Shown here: positions 7,706 through 15,564 of the stretch, piece by piece
Layout of the letters: each line of letters starts with the position of its first letter
How positions within the stretch are numbered: the stretch's first letter is position 1
Translations under genes and position numbers: made by a program
Notes under the pieces: generated by a model
Told to the model about the DNA's origin: nothing
The model's database searches: none
The model's input: only the letters and a program-made list of their open reading frames with translations
Source: Eubacterium sp.
GTDB lineage: Bacteria > Bacillota > Clostridia > Oscillospirales > Ruminococcaceae
DNA length: 43,970 nucleotides
NCBI GenBank assembly: GCA_022511265.1
Contig: JAFLRX010000020.1
Location: 1-43,970, forward strand
Direction: 5' to 3'

Positions 7706-8440
7706 ATGTCAGGACATTCAAAATGGAGCACGATTAAGAGAAAAAAGGGTGAAAAAGACGGCGCAAGAGCCAAAGTATTCACCAAGATAAGCCGCGAGAT
7801 TTTGGTCGCTATAAAAGAGGGCGGCGGAGACCCCAACAACAACGCAAAGCTTGCGACGCTTATTCAAAAGGCTAAGTCAAACAACATCCCCAACGACAAC
7901 ATTGACAGACTTATCAAAAAGGCTGTCGGCGGCGGAGAGAAGAACGACTACGAAAACTGCATCTATGAGGGCTATGGTCCCGCAGGCGTTGCGGTAATCG
8001 TTGACTGCCTTACCGATAACAGAAACAGAACGGCAGGCGAGATACGCCATTACTTTGACAAGTTCGGCGGAAATATGGGCACGACCGGCTGCGTATCGTT
8101 TATGTTCAGTCTTCAGGGCATTATAGTAATAGACAACGAGGACGGCGACATCGACGAGGATAAGGCGATGGAGGATATTCTCGAGTGCGGCGGCGACGAC
8201 TTCAGCTTTGAGGACGGCTGCATCGAGATAACTACCGACCCGCAAAACGTAGGCAATGTCGGCGAGGCACTTTCCAAGCTCGGATATAAGGTTGTTTCAG
8301 CCGAGGCTGAACAGGTACCCTCTACTTACACCACCCTCACCGACGAGGAGCAGATAAAGAAAATGACGCTGCTGCTTGAGACGCTTGAGGATAACGACGA
8401 TGTGCAGAACGTGTGGCACAACTGGGAAATGACTGAATAA
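7706..8440 (+). CDS. yebC: YebC/TACO1 family protein
   Basis: A 244-residue protein with the diagnostic N-terminus SGHSKWSTIKRKKGEKD and the segment GGGDPNNNAKLATLIQKAK. The family was long annotated as transcriptional regulators; later work ties members to relief of ribosome stalling on proline-rich stretches. Length is normal. The strong ribosome binding site AAGGAGGA fixes the start. A strong intrinsic terminator follows (8448-8484), ending this rightward housekeeping block. Confidence 0.95.
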   Translation: MSGHSKWSTIKRKKGEKDGARAKVFTKISREILVAIKEGGGDPNNNAKLATLIQKAKSNNIPNDNIDRLIKKAVGGGEKNDYENCIYEGYGPAGVAVIVDCLTDNRNRTAGEIRHYFDKFGGNMGTTGCVSFMFSLQGIIVIDNEDGDIDEDKAMEDILECGGDDFSFEDGCIEITTDPQNVGNVGEALSKLGYKVVSAEAEQVPSTYTTLTDEEQIKKMTLLLETLEDNDDVQNVWHNWEMTE

Positions 8441-8447
8441 TAACCTC

Positions 8448-8484
8448 TGCCCTGCTGTCCGATCGGATGGCAGGGCAATTTTAT
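8448..8484 (+). terminator. Terminator after yebC
   Basis: A nearly uninterrupted stem of about 13 bp (8448-8461 with 8464-8477, beginning TGCCCTGC and ending GCAGGGCA) is followed by ATTTTAT, 7 bp past the yebC stop. Confidence 0.85.
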
Positions 8485-8534
8485 ACATTTGTTGAAATTC
8501 TCGCAATGCGAGAGATATTTACGGTTTATGGGCT

Positions 8535-8562
8535 TTGATTTTTTCCGACGTTTTGCTAGAAT
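8535..8562 (+). promoter_or_regulatory. Candidate promoter of the XRE-membrane regulator
   Basis: TTGATT (8535-8540), a 16-bp spacer and TAGAAT (8557-8562) lie about 70 bp upstream of the gene. A small hairpin (TCTCGC/GCGAGA, about 8499-8513) lies just upstream of the boxes. Confidence 0.55.
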
Positions 8563-8631
8563 AAAATCAGAAAAGGATCCGGACTTTTCAAAAACAGATA
8601 ATATTTTACACATTTTTGAAAGGAAAACACT

Positions 8632-9861
8632 ATGGAAAAGAAAACAATCGGACAATTTATTGCGGCCTTAAGAAAAGTAAACGGCATGACGCAACGTGAG
8701 CTTGCCGAAAAGCTTAACGTATCCGACAAGGCTGTCAGCCGCTGGGAGAGAGACGAAAACGCGCCCGACCTCTCCCTTATCCCGGTAATAGCAGAGCTGT
8801 TTGGTGTTACCTCTGATGAAATACTGCGCGGCGAGCGCATTATAAGGTCCGAAGAGACCTCGGAAAAATCAGACGAAAAAAGCGATAAACAGATAAAGCA
8901 CCTGCTTAACGACACCAAAAACAAATTCAGGATGTACAGCGTTATTTCGGTAAGCGTTGGGATAATTGCCATACTTGCCGCTATGCTGGGCAACTTTGTA
9001 TTTACCAGCGGGTGGGGCGGATATATTTTCTGCGTTATGTTCTGTATTCCGGCAATAGTCGCCGAGATAATATTCACTCTGCGCGCATTCGGCGCAGTCA
9101 GCGATTTTGAGTCGGATAAAGTAAACGACGCAAAAAGAAGCATATTTGAAACCGCTTGTAAGGTAATAGCATTTATTTTTACGGTTCTTGTTTCCATGCT
9201 GCCGTTGATCGTATATGTTTATTCTTCGTTTGTGGCATTGTCCGGCTATGATTTTTTGAAATACGCACTTATTTACGCGGCGGCAGCTATAATTTTATCT
9301 TATTTCGCCTGTGCGATTGCCTACCGTATCGGCATATGGTGCGGATTGTACTGTGTCACCGAAGATATTGCCGAACAAAAAAGAGCAAATCGCAGAAAAG
9401 TAAAATATTTAAGTGTTACCGCGGGCGTTTTAGCGATGCTGTTTATCGGGCAATTTATACTTAACACGGTCGACAAGTATAATTTTATTGAAGGCAAGAC
9501 ATTCACAGATACCTCAGAATTTGTACAATATATAGAAACACCTGAACAGAACACATCTCCCGAGGGGATGGACTTTACTCAAATAACAGACGGTTTTGAT
9601 GAGGTCTATCAAAAGGAATATATAACCGACCACGATGATAACATATTATTGGAATATATACACAGAAATGAAAATGTATACGTGTCCGGCTACATTTTGG
9701 ATAACGGCGAAATAAAGTCTATAACAACATACCGAAAATACGAGTTGTCAAATGCAATTCTGTTTGTTGATAGAATAAACGTATTGTTCATTGCCCTTTA
9801 TTTCACGATACCGTTAGCCGCGATAATAATTTATACGGTAAGGAAAAAGAAGAAAAAATAA
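8632..9861 (+). CDS. XRE-family regulator fused to a membrane domain
   Basis: A 409-residue protein. Residues 7-62 form a Cro/CI-type helix-turn-helix (MTQRELAEKLNVSDKAVSRWER). After a charged linker (EETSEKSDEKSDKQIKH) there are six or so hydrophobic segments between about residues 95 and 285, an extracytoplasmic-looking segment of about 100 residues, and a last membrane helix (about 380-402) ending with a Lys-rich tail (RKKKKK). This architecture, DNA binding joined to a membrane sensor, is common but poorly characterised in Clostridia. It is monocistronic and convergent with leuA; no adjacent target gene is evident. The start is supported by GAAAGGAAA. Confidence 0.88.
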   Translation: MEKKTIGQFIAALRKVNGMTQRELAEKLNVSDKAVSRWERDENAPDLSLIPVIAELFGVTSDEILRGERIIRSEETSEKSDEKSDKQIKHLLNDTKNKFRMYSVISVSVGIIAILAAMLGNFVFTSGWGGYIFCVMFCIPAIVAEIIFTLRAFGAVSDFESDKVNDAKRSIFETACKVIAFIFTVLVSMLPLIVYVYSSFVALSGYDFLKYALIYAAAAIILSYFACAIAYRIGIWCGLYCVTEDIAEQKRANRRKVKYLSVTAGVLAMLFIGQFILNTVDKYNFIEGKTFTDTSEFVQYIETPEQNTSPEGMDFTQITDGFDEVYQKEYITDHDDNILLEYIHRNENVYVSGYILDNGEIKSITTYRKYELSNAILFVDRINVLFIALYFTIPLAAIIIYTVRKKKKK

Positions 9862-9865
9862 AAAA

Positions 9866-9896
9866 TACAGCAGAGTGAATACTCTGCTGTACTTTT
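9866..9896. terminator. Bidirectional terminator between the XRE gene and leuA
   Basis: A perfect 11-bp stem (TACAGCAGAGT with ACTCTGCTGTA) with a GAAT loop is flanked by A-tracts on one side and T-tracts on the other. It lies between convergent genes and can serve both strands. Confidence 0.9.
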
Positions 9897-9899
9897 TAT

Positions 9900-11573
9900 T
9901 TACTTAACTATATCGCTGTTGTTTATTGCGCTTATCAGTGCGCTTATTGAAGAGCTGATGATATCGGTATGGATGCCCGCGCCCCAGCTTGAATTGCCGT
10001 TGTCGTCGGTTATCTCAACATAAGCCGCAGCCTTGGACTTAGAGCCAACCTCTAACGCATGCTCGGTATAGGTGGTTATCGTATACTTAAAGCCCAAGCC
10101 TTCCTTTAACGCGTTGCTTACCGCGTCAAGTCTGCCATTACCCTTGCCCTTGAATACGCTGCGCGTACCCTTATACTCTACAGTAACTTCGGCTGCTATT
10201 CTGTTGCCGTTTTCCTCCTGAGCGTAATGCGCCTCTACTACTTTGATTTCAGTCTCGATGTTGACAAAGTTCTCTTTGAACACGCCGTATACTTCATCGG
10301 GTGAAAGCTCTTTATGGAGGCGGTCGGAAACACCCTTTACGGTATAGCCTACCTTTTCACGGAACTTCTTAGGCAAATCAACGCCGAATTTTGTCTCAAG
10401 TAAAAAGCCTATGCCACCTTTACCGCTCTGGCTGTTTATTCTGATAACATCGCCGTCATACTCTCTGCCGAGATCCTTCGGGTCTATCGGGAGGTAGGGT
10501 ACAGTCCATGTATTGAGGTTCTTTTCCTCTCTCCACTTCATACCCTTTGCTATAGCATCCTGGTGCGAGCCGGAGAACGCCGCGAATACCAAAGCGCCGC
10601 TGTACGGCTGTCTCTCGTATACCTTCATACAGGTCATCTTCTCATATACCTCGGTGATAGCGGGTATATCGGAAAAATCAAGTCCCGGATCAACGCCGTG
10701 GGTGTACATATTGAGTGCCAAGGTGATAATGTCGACATTGCCGGTACGCTCGCCGTTGCCGAATAATGTACCCTCTATTCTGTCACCGCCCGCGAGCAGG
10801 CCAAGCTCGCTGTCCGCAACTGCGCAGCCTCTGTCGTTGTGCGGATGGAGCGATACTATTACGTTATCGCGGTACTTCATATTCTTGCACATATACTCTA
10901 TCTGACTGGCGTAAACGTGCGGCATTGACATCTCAACGGTAACGGGAAGATTGATTATAACCTTGTCGTCGGGTGTAGGCTGCCATACGTCAAGCACAGC
11001 ATTGCATATCTCAAGCGCGTATTCGGGCTCGGTGCCTGTAAAGCTCTCGGGCGAATACTCAAACTTGAACTCGCCGGGAGTATTCGCGCGGTACTCTTTA
11101 AGCAGCTTTGCGCCGGATACCGCTATCTCGGTTATCTCTTCCTTGCTCTTTTTGAACACCTGTTCTCTCTGGGCTACCGAAGTAGAGTTGTAGAGATGCA
11201 CCACCGCGTGCTTTGCCCCGCGCAATGCCTCAAAGGTCTTTTTAATGATATGCTCTCTCGACTGAGTAAGCACCTGAATGGTTACATCGTCGGGAATGAG
11301 GTTCTGCTCTATCAACGCGCGGCAGAACTCATATTCGGTATCGGACGCCGCGGGAAAGCCTATCTCTATTTCCTTAAAGCCTATCTTTACCAGCATCTTG
11401 AAAAATTCAAGCTTTTCCTCTAAGCTCATCGGTACGATAAGCGCCTGATTGCCGTCTCTAAGGTCTACCGAGCACCATATCGGTGCTTTGTCAACATATT
11501 CTTTCTTTGTCCAGTCAAGACATTCTGTCGGAGGCATATAATAGCCTCTCTGATATTTCCCTGTGTTTTGCAT
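9900..11573 (-). CDS. leuA: 2-isopropylmalate synthase
   Basis: Catalyses condensation of acetyl-CoA with 2-ketoisovalerate, the first committed step of leucine synthesis. It has 557 residues, of the long LeuA type (as in actinobacteria and yeast). The DRE-TIM catalytic domain occupies about residues 30-320 with CSVDLRDGNQAL (Arg/Asp of the active site) and the metal ligands in LHPHNDRGCAV. The GxGERTGN motif reads GNGERTGNVD. A C-terminal regulatory domain for leucine feedback follows (about 430-557). The start is fixed by AAGGAGGAG. Transcription is controlled by a T-box with a leucine specifier (11641-11924), independently supporting the assignment. Confidence 0.97.
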   Translation of the reverse strand: MQNTGKYQRGYYMPPTECLDWTKKEYVDKAPIWCSVDLRDGNQALIVPMSLEEKLEFFKMLVKIGFKEIEIGFPAASDTEYEFCRALIEQNLIPDDVTIQVLTQSREHIIKKTFEALRGAKHAVVHLYNSTSVAQREQVFKKSKEEITEIAVSGAKLLKEYRANTPGEFKFEYSPESFTGTEPEYALEICNAVLDVWQPTPDDKVIINLPVTVEMSMPHVYASQIEYMCKNMKYRDNVIVSLHPHNDRGCAVADSELGLLAGGDRIEGTLFGNGERTGNVDIITLALNMYTHGVDPGLDFSDIPAITEVYEKMTCMKVYERQPYSGALVFAAFSGSHQDAIAKGMKWREEKNLNTWTVPYLPIDPKDLGREYDGDVIRINSQSGKGGIGFLLETKFGVDLPKKFREKVGYTVKGVSDRLHKELSPDEVYGVFKENFVNIETEIKVVEAHYAQEENGNRIAAEVTVEYKGTRSVFKGKGNGRLDAVSNALKEGLGFKYTITTYTEHALEVGSKSKAAAYVEITDDNGNSSWGAGIHTDIISSSISALISAINNSDIVK

Positions 11574-11640
11574 GTGAAACTCCTCCTTATAAATAAATTT
11601 TCATTGTCTAATCGTGTATTATTAAAGTACCCAGAGCAAT

Positions 11641-11924
11641 TAAAAAGCCCGTCTCCCGTTATACAGAAGACGAGCGTTATACCCGTGTTACCACTTCAAT
11701 TCGTGCTGTGCTCGCACACAACACCTCAGCCACATCAAACAATGTGTAACTCTGTAACGGGAGCTCCCGTCGAGACCTACTGTAATTTCAGCCCCGCTGC
11801 TCTTGGGTGAGTTATTTCCTGTCTCCGCTGCCGTCTCGCACCACCGATGACCGATAAGGTCGCCGCCGACGGCTCTCTGAAAGTCAAATCAAGGCTTTTT
11901 TCCCAATCAACGCATTTAGATATT
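11641..11924 (-). promoter_or_regulatory. T-box leader with leucine (CUC) specifier
   Basis: On the minus strand the leader shows AGAGAG and GGTGGTGCGAGACGG of T-box stem I, then a specifier loop with CUC (complement of 11809-11811) in the context ATAACTCACCC, the T-box element AGTGGTAACACGGG (about 11682-11697) whose TGGT can pair with the tRNA ACCA end, and a terminator GCTCGTCT/AGACGGGC followed by T5 (11642-11675). Uncharged tRNA-Leu should stabilise the antiterminator and switch on leuA. The element departs slightly from the TGGTACCGCG consensus. The leader ends about 68 bp before the leuA start. Confidence 0.93.
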
Positions 11925-11930
11925 ATATAT

Positions 11931-11959
11931 ATTATACACGGTTTGATAAGAATTGTCAA
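11931..11959 (-). promoter_or_regulatory. Promoter of the leuA T-box transcript
   Basis: The minus strand has TTGACA (11954-11959), a 17-bp spacer and TATAAT (11931-11936): perfect consensus boxes, so control is expected at termination, not initiation. Confidence 0.92.
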
Positions 11960-11977
11960 CCGTTTTTTGCAAATTTT

Positions 11978-12457
11978 TTAAAAATATATTTTCTCCCGCC
12001 ATATACCGATAAGCCTTTCCAATGAAAACGCCGCGTTTGCGGGGCTGGTGGACGGCAGCTTTATAGCATCAATACCAATATCTTCACGGCAAAGACCATT
12101 ATATAACATGTACGCTGTATTGCCGTTTGTATATATGCGCATTACCCTGCTGTTATCCAGTATCATACGCAGCGGATTAGGTACAGCGTCCTTTATGCTG
12201 CTGTCAGACGAGCCGGTGACGGTACAGCTTTGTACCACGTCCCAAAGTGCTATATTGTTTGTCAGCAGAAACACTTTCTTTTCCTCTACAGTCTGCGGGC
12301 AATCACACCCCAACACTGCGCTCAGCACCTTCCAAAAGCGGTTTTGCGGGTGATGATAGAAGAACATCCCTTCCCTGCTTTTAACCGACGGAAACGACCC
12401 GAGGATAAGTATTTTGCTGTTTTCGTCATATACCGGCGGAATATTGTGTTGTATCAC
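11978..12457 (-). CDS. Uracil-DNA-glycosylase superfamily protein, family 6 (hypoxanthine-DNA glycosylase) type
   Basis: A DNA-repair glycosylase that would excise deaminated bases. Near the N-terminus LILGSFPSVKSREGMFFYHHPQNRFW matches the GSxPS...YYxHPxNxFW pattern of family 6 enzymes, and LPSTSPANA near the C-terminus is the second active-site motif. The longest reading starts at a TTG at 12469, but GGAGGG (about 12461-12466) precedes an in-frame GTG at 12457, so I place the start there (159 residues). It lies 42 bp downstream of the esterase gene, with a terminator hairpin between them that may reduce its expression. Confidence 0.87.
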   Translation of the reverse strand: MIQHNIPPVYDENSKILILGSFPSVKSREGMFFYHHPQNRFWKVLSAVLGCDCPQTVEEKKVFLLTNNIALWDVVQSCTVTGSSDSSIKDAVPNPLRMILDNSRVMRIYTNGNTAYMLYNGLCREDIGIDAIKLPSTSPANAAFSLERLIGIWREKIYF

Positions 12458-12474
12458 ATTTCCCTCCAAAAGAA

Positions 12475-12494
12475 ATCCCGCCGTAGGGCGGGAT
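12475..12494 (-). terminator. Hairpin between the esterase and glycosylase genes
   Basis: The stem ATCCCGCC/GGCGGGAT (12475-12482 with 12487-12494) is followed on the minus strand by TTTCTTTT. It sits 5 bp after the esterase stop and ends just before the glycosylase ribosome binding site. Confidence 0.75.
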
Positions 12495-12498
12495 TATT

Positions 12499-13683
12499 TT
12501 AACCTAAAATATTCTTTATTTCTTCAACCAGTTTGTCGGATGCCTTTTCATGGGTCGCCTCAGTGGGGTGCCAATCTGCGGCATAGCCGTCAACATTGCC
12601 GTTCTGCGGGTCAAACTTCAAGGTAGAGATGTTGGTGTCGCCTGTCTCTTCACTGTATGTGCTTGCGGCCTTTTCCACCATCGGGAACAGTCTGTCACCC
12701 ATTATGCCGAGCGTGCAGAGTATCTTTGCGTCGGGGTTATGCTCGCGTATCTTTTTCAAAAACTCTACGTACTCGTCGCAGTATTCCTGCTGTCTTTCCG
12801 CATCGTTAAGAGTATAGCTGTCATCGTTTGTACCGAGGTTTACAACTATCAGGTCAGGGGTATAACGGCTGAAATCCCATACTACGCCGGCAGGATTCTG
12901 CTCTTTATAATTTCTGTAGGAAAAACCGAGCTTTGTATAATATTTCGGAACGACCTGAGAAGATACCTTCTTTGTGCCGTCGGAGTATCCGGAGATAATA
13001 CCGTAGCCGCTGATAGACACCATGCTGTAGTCAGCGTCCAGCTTTTGTGCTGTTTTATATGCGTACGCTTTTGTTACATCCTCTGTAGCGGTGGAGAAGT
13101 GATGATTTGCGTCCTCGTCATCCACACCATAGCCGCAGGTGATAGAGTCACCGATAAACTCGATGGACAGTTCCTTTGCCTCAGTGGGCTTGATGCCCTC
13201 TGCGGACTCAACGGCTATCTCACTTATTCCTACCGTGGACATCGCGGTCTCAGACAGCTTTATTATCTTTATCGTGCAATCCTCCGGTGTTTCGCTCTCG
13301 AATACATCGAAGGTCTGCGTAGCCTGATTTATCATCTCATCGATAACGCGCTCTCCGTTGAGATAAATAGCAACTCTCGCCTGATTTTCCTCATTGGCGG
13401 TTTCCGCGTTGGAGTCTCCCTCTATGGTAACAGATGCCTTGGTACCGTTAAATGTAAATTCCGCGCCGGAGCCGGAAAAGGTCAGCCAAAGCGAATCCTC
13501 AAACTCATAAGTACGTCCTAACGGCTTTACGTTAGTACTGTTAGGTATATATGTTTTCATTCCGGATTCCTCCTCTTGTATCGGCTCTGAGCCGGATTGT
13601 TCCTGCTGAATGTCGTTGCTGCACGCACCCAAAAACAAAAGCGACGCCGAGCAAACAGCCGCGATGAATTTTATCGGTTTCAT
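12499..13683 (-). CDS. Secreted CE2-like carbohydrate acetyl esterase (SGNH hydrolase) lipoprotein
   Basis: A 394-residue lipoprotein with signal peptide and lipobox (LFLGAC, Cys21), an acidic linker (QEQSGSEPIQEEESG), then an N-terminal beta domain (about 55-165; FEDSLWLTFSGSGAEFTFNGT) of the CE2 type and a C-terminal SGNH domain. Catalytic motifs are GDSITCGYG (nucleophile Ser), NLGTND, and ADWHPTEATHEK near the end (His). CE2 enzymes remove acetyl groups from plant polysaccharides such as xylan or glucomannan. The layout fits that family and a fibre-associated lifestyle; the substrate is inferred. The start has the ribosome binding site GGAGGA and promoter 13723-13751. Confidence 0.88.
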   Translation of the reverse strand: MKPIKFIAAVCSASLLFLGACSNDIQQEQSGSEPIQEEESGMKTYIPNSTNVKPLGRTYEFEDSLWLTFSGSGAEFTFNGTKASVTIEGDSNAETANEENQARVAIYLNGERVIDEMINQATQTFDVFESETPEDCTIKIIKLSETAMSTVGISEIAVESAEGIKPTEAKELSIEFIGDSITCGYGVDDEDANHHFSTATEDVTKAYAYKTAQKLDADYSMVSISGYGIISGYSDGTKKVSSQVVPKYYTKLGFSYRNYKEQNPAGVVWDFSRYTPDLIVVNLGTNDDSYTLNDAERQQEYCDEYVEFLKKIREHNPDAKILCTLGIMGDRLFPMVEKAASTYSEETGDTNISTLKFDPQNGNVDGYAADWHPTEATHEKASDKLVEEIKNILG

Positions 13684-13722
13684 AAAATCCTCCGTAAAAA
13701 ATGCATGTAATAATTCATATAA

Positions 13723-13751
13723 AGTATAGCAGAAAAATAACTTTTTGTCAA
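13723..13751 (-). promoter_or_regulatory. Promoter of the esterase gene
   Basis: The minus strand has TTGACA (13746-13751), a 17-bp spacer and TATACT (13723-13728), about 40 bp before the start. Confidence 0.85.
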
Positions 13752-13802
13752 TGCCCGAAGGTGCTGAGAAAAGTATACGTTAAGATATTTTACAAATAGT
13801 AT

Positions 13803-13830
13803 TGTATTTTTTATTAAAGTGTGATATAAT
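13803..13830 (+). promoter_or_regulatory. Promoter of the HPt/response-regulator pair
   Basis: TTGTAT (13803-13808), a 16-bp spacer and TATAAT (13825-13830) lie about 80 bp upstream of the HPt gene. A second TATAAT (13834-13839) is close by. Confidence 0.6.
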
Positions 13831-13911
13831 TGATATAATAATATTGCTTTACCTATCGCACTCTGCGTAAAGTAAAGCTGTGCATACAGATTATATAAAG
13901 GAGCGATCTGC

Positions 13912-14262
13912 ATGGGAATGATCGAACAGCTTAAAGAACTCGGCGTAAACATTGACGAGGGGTTAAATCGTTTTATGGGCAACGCCGCTCTGTATGAGAG
14001 GATGCTGTTAAAGCTGCCTGCTAACGTAAGGGCGCAGGAGGTTTTAAAGCATTTTGAGGACGGAGACTTTCAGGCAGCACTTGAGGCCGCACATAATCTA
14101 AAAGGTGTGACCGGCAATCTGTCGGTAACTCCCCTTTACGAAGCGTATACCGAGGCGGTAAAGCTGCTTAGGGAAAACGAGCCTGAAAAAGCAAAAGCTG
14201 TTGTTGAAAACATTCAACCCGTTGAAGAGCAGATACTTAATTGCATAGAAAATAATAACTAA
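13912..14262 (+). CDS. Free-standing HPt phosphotransfer protein
   Basis: A 116-residue all-helical protein with the phospho-acceptor signature AAHNLKGVTGNL, placing the active His at residue 61 (H-x-L-K-G). Such modules shuttle phosphate between the receiver domain of a hybrid kinase and a separate response regulator. It is followed 16 bp later by an HD-GYP response regulator, probably its partner. No kinase adjoins it. The hybrid kinase at 35753-38680 has two receiver domains and no HPt of its own, so it is a candidate donor (inference). The ribosome binding site AAAGGAGC supports the start. Confidence 0.9.
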   Translation: MGMIEQLKELGVNIDEGLNRFMGNAALYERMLLKLPANVRAQEVLKHFEDGDFQAALEAAHNLKGVTGNLSVTPLYEAYTEAVKLLRENEPEKAKAVVENIQPVEEQILNCIENNN

Positions 14263-14278
14263 AACTTCGGAGGTAGAA

Positions 14279-15322
14279 ATGGATAAAAGCATTCTTATTG
14301 TAGACGATGCGGAAACCAACAGAGTTATCCTGGCAAACGGATTCCTCGACCAATACAATATCCTTGAAGCGGAAAACGGCAAGCAGGCGTTGGAGATGAT
14401 AAACACTCACAGCGATATCGCTGCTGTGCTGCTGGACCTGCTGATGCCGGAAATGAACGGTATACAGGTACTGGATCAGCTTAATAAAAACGGTAAAATA
14501 AAGCATATCCCCGTATTCATCATAACTGCCGCAGATAATGAGGATACACTGACCGAGGCTTATGAGCTGGGTGCGGTGGACGTTATCTCCAAGCCTTTCA
14601 GAATGAACTTCATCAAATCAAGAATTACCAGCATAATCGAGCTGTACGCACACAGAAATCAGCTGGTGGAAATAGTTGATGAACAGATCGAAAAGCTGAG
14701 CAAGGTCAACCAGTCAATGATAGAGACGTTGGCTACGTTGATAGAATTTCGTGACTGCGAATCCGGCGAGCATGTAAAGCGTATCTGCGGTCTTACACGC
14801 ATACTGATGACGTCTATCAGCGACACATATCCCGAGTACAACACAACACCTGCGGAAATCGACAAGATAGTTAACGCGTCGATACTGCACGATGTAGGAA
14901 AGATATCTATCCCCGACGGAATACTTAACAAGCCCGCTAGACTTACCAAGGAAGAATTTGAAATAATGAAACAGCACACGGTAAAGGGCTGCGAAATTCT
15001 TACCCATATCCCCGCGATAATGGATGAGGATATTTTCAACTACAGCTATGATATCTGCCGTCATCACCACGAAAGATGGGACGGACGCGGTTATCCCGAC
15101 GGTCTGGCGGGAGATGATATCAGCATATGGTCTCAGATCGTTGCGCTGGCGGACGTTTATGATGCGCTGACCTCACCCAGATGCTATAAAGCGGCATTCG
15201 ACCATCAGACCGCGCTGAATATGATATACAACGGCGAGTGCGGTATATTTAATCCCAAGGTGCTGGAAATACTCAAAAAGAACGAGGATAAAGTAAAATA
15301 CGAGCACGAGCAAGGAATGTAA
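14279..15322 (+). CDS. Response regulator with HD-GYP c-di-GMP phosphodiesterase domain
   Basis: A 347-residue, two-domain protein. Receiver domain, residues 1-125: acidic pocket Asp9/Asp10, phospho-acceptor Asp53 in VLLDLLMPEMNG, and the conserved Lys in VISKPF. After a helical linker (about 125-150) comes the HD-GYP domain: the metal-binding HD pair in SILHDVGKI (about 202-208), HHERWDGRGYPDG (full HHExxDGxGYP motif) and ALADVYDALTSPRCYK. All hallmark residues are present, so it should hydrolyse cyclic di-GMP when phosphorylated. It forms a two-gene unit with the HPt gene. Confidence 0.95.
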   Translation: MDKSILIVDDAETNRVILANGFLDQYNILEAENGKQALEMINTHSDIAAVLLDLLMPEMNGIQVLDQLNKNGKIKHIPVFIITAADNEDTLTEAYELGAVDVISKPFRMNFIKSRITSIIELYAHRNQLVEIVDEQIEKLSKVNQSMIETLATLIEFRDCESGEHVKRICGLTRILMTSISDTYPEYNTTPAEIDKIVNASILHDVGKISIPDGILNKPARLTKEEFEIMKQHTVKGCEILTHIPAIMDEDIFNYSYDICRHHHERWDGRGYPDGLAGDDISIWSQIVALADVYDALTSPRCYKAAFDHQTALNMIYNGECGIFNPKVLEILKKNEDKVKYEHEQGM

Positions 15323-15338
15323 AACAATAGTTTATTAT

Positions 15339-15381
15339 TGAGGGAGGGCCTTTGTAAAAAGGTCCTCTCTCAAACTCTTTT
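15339..15381 (+). terminator. Terminator after the HD-GYP regulator gene
   Basis: A 14-bp stem (15339-15352 with 15359-15372, including G-U pairs) lies 16 bp past the stop; a moderately T-rich tract follows. Confidence 0.75.
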
Positions 15382-15392
15382 CCGATAAATTA

Positions 15393-15488
15393 ATTTTATC
15401 CCAACGCGGCTGCCGTCCTCGTTGGGGTAAAATCAAAAGTCTTTGGAAAGGGGTATGGGGAAAACCTTTCTACAGAAAGTTTTTCCCC
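15393..15488. repeat. Two further palindromes in the convergent intergenic region
   Basis: Palindrome one pairs ATTTTATCCCAACG (15393-15406) with 15420-15433 and encloses a small inner CGGC/GCCG stem. Palindrome two pairs 15457-15470 with 15475-15488 (GGGGAAAA...TTTTCCCC, one mismatch). They lie between the terminators of two convergent units. They resemble extragenic palindromic repeats that I recall from related Clostridia, but I cannot confirm copy number here. Confidence 0.65.
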
Positions 15489-15496
15489 GAAAAAGA

Positions 15497-15528
15497 GGAA
15501 AGCCCCCCGAATGCATCGGAGGACTTCC
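15497..15528 (-). terminator. Terminator of the carbohydrate ABC operon
   Basis: The minus-strand stem (15516-15528 with 15497-15510, TCGG-rich core around ATGCA) is followed by TCTTTTT, 36 bp past the last permease stop. Confidence 0.75.
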
Positions 15529-15564
15529 CTACTTAAGGAGTATATTATGAAAAGACTTATTATC

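Noticed and set aside
12458-12469. TTG start of the DNA glycosylase
   Set aside because: The GGAGGG site overlaps these codons and is placed to serve the in-frame GTG at 12457. Uncertain, because the spacing is short.
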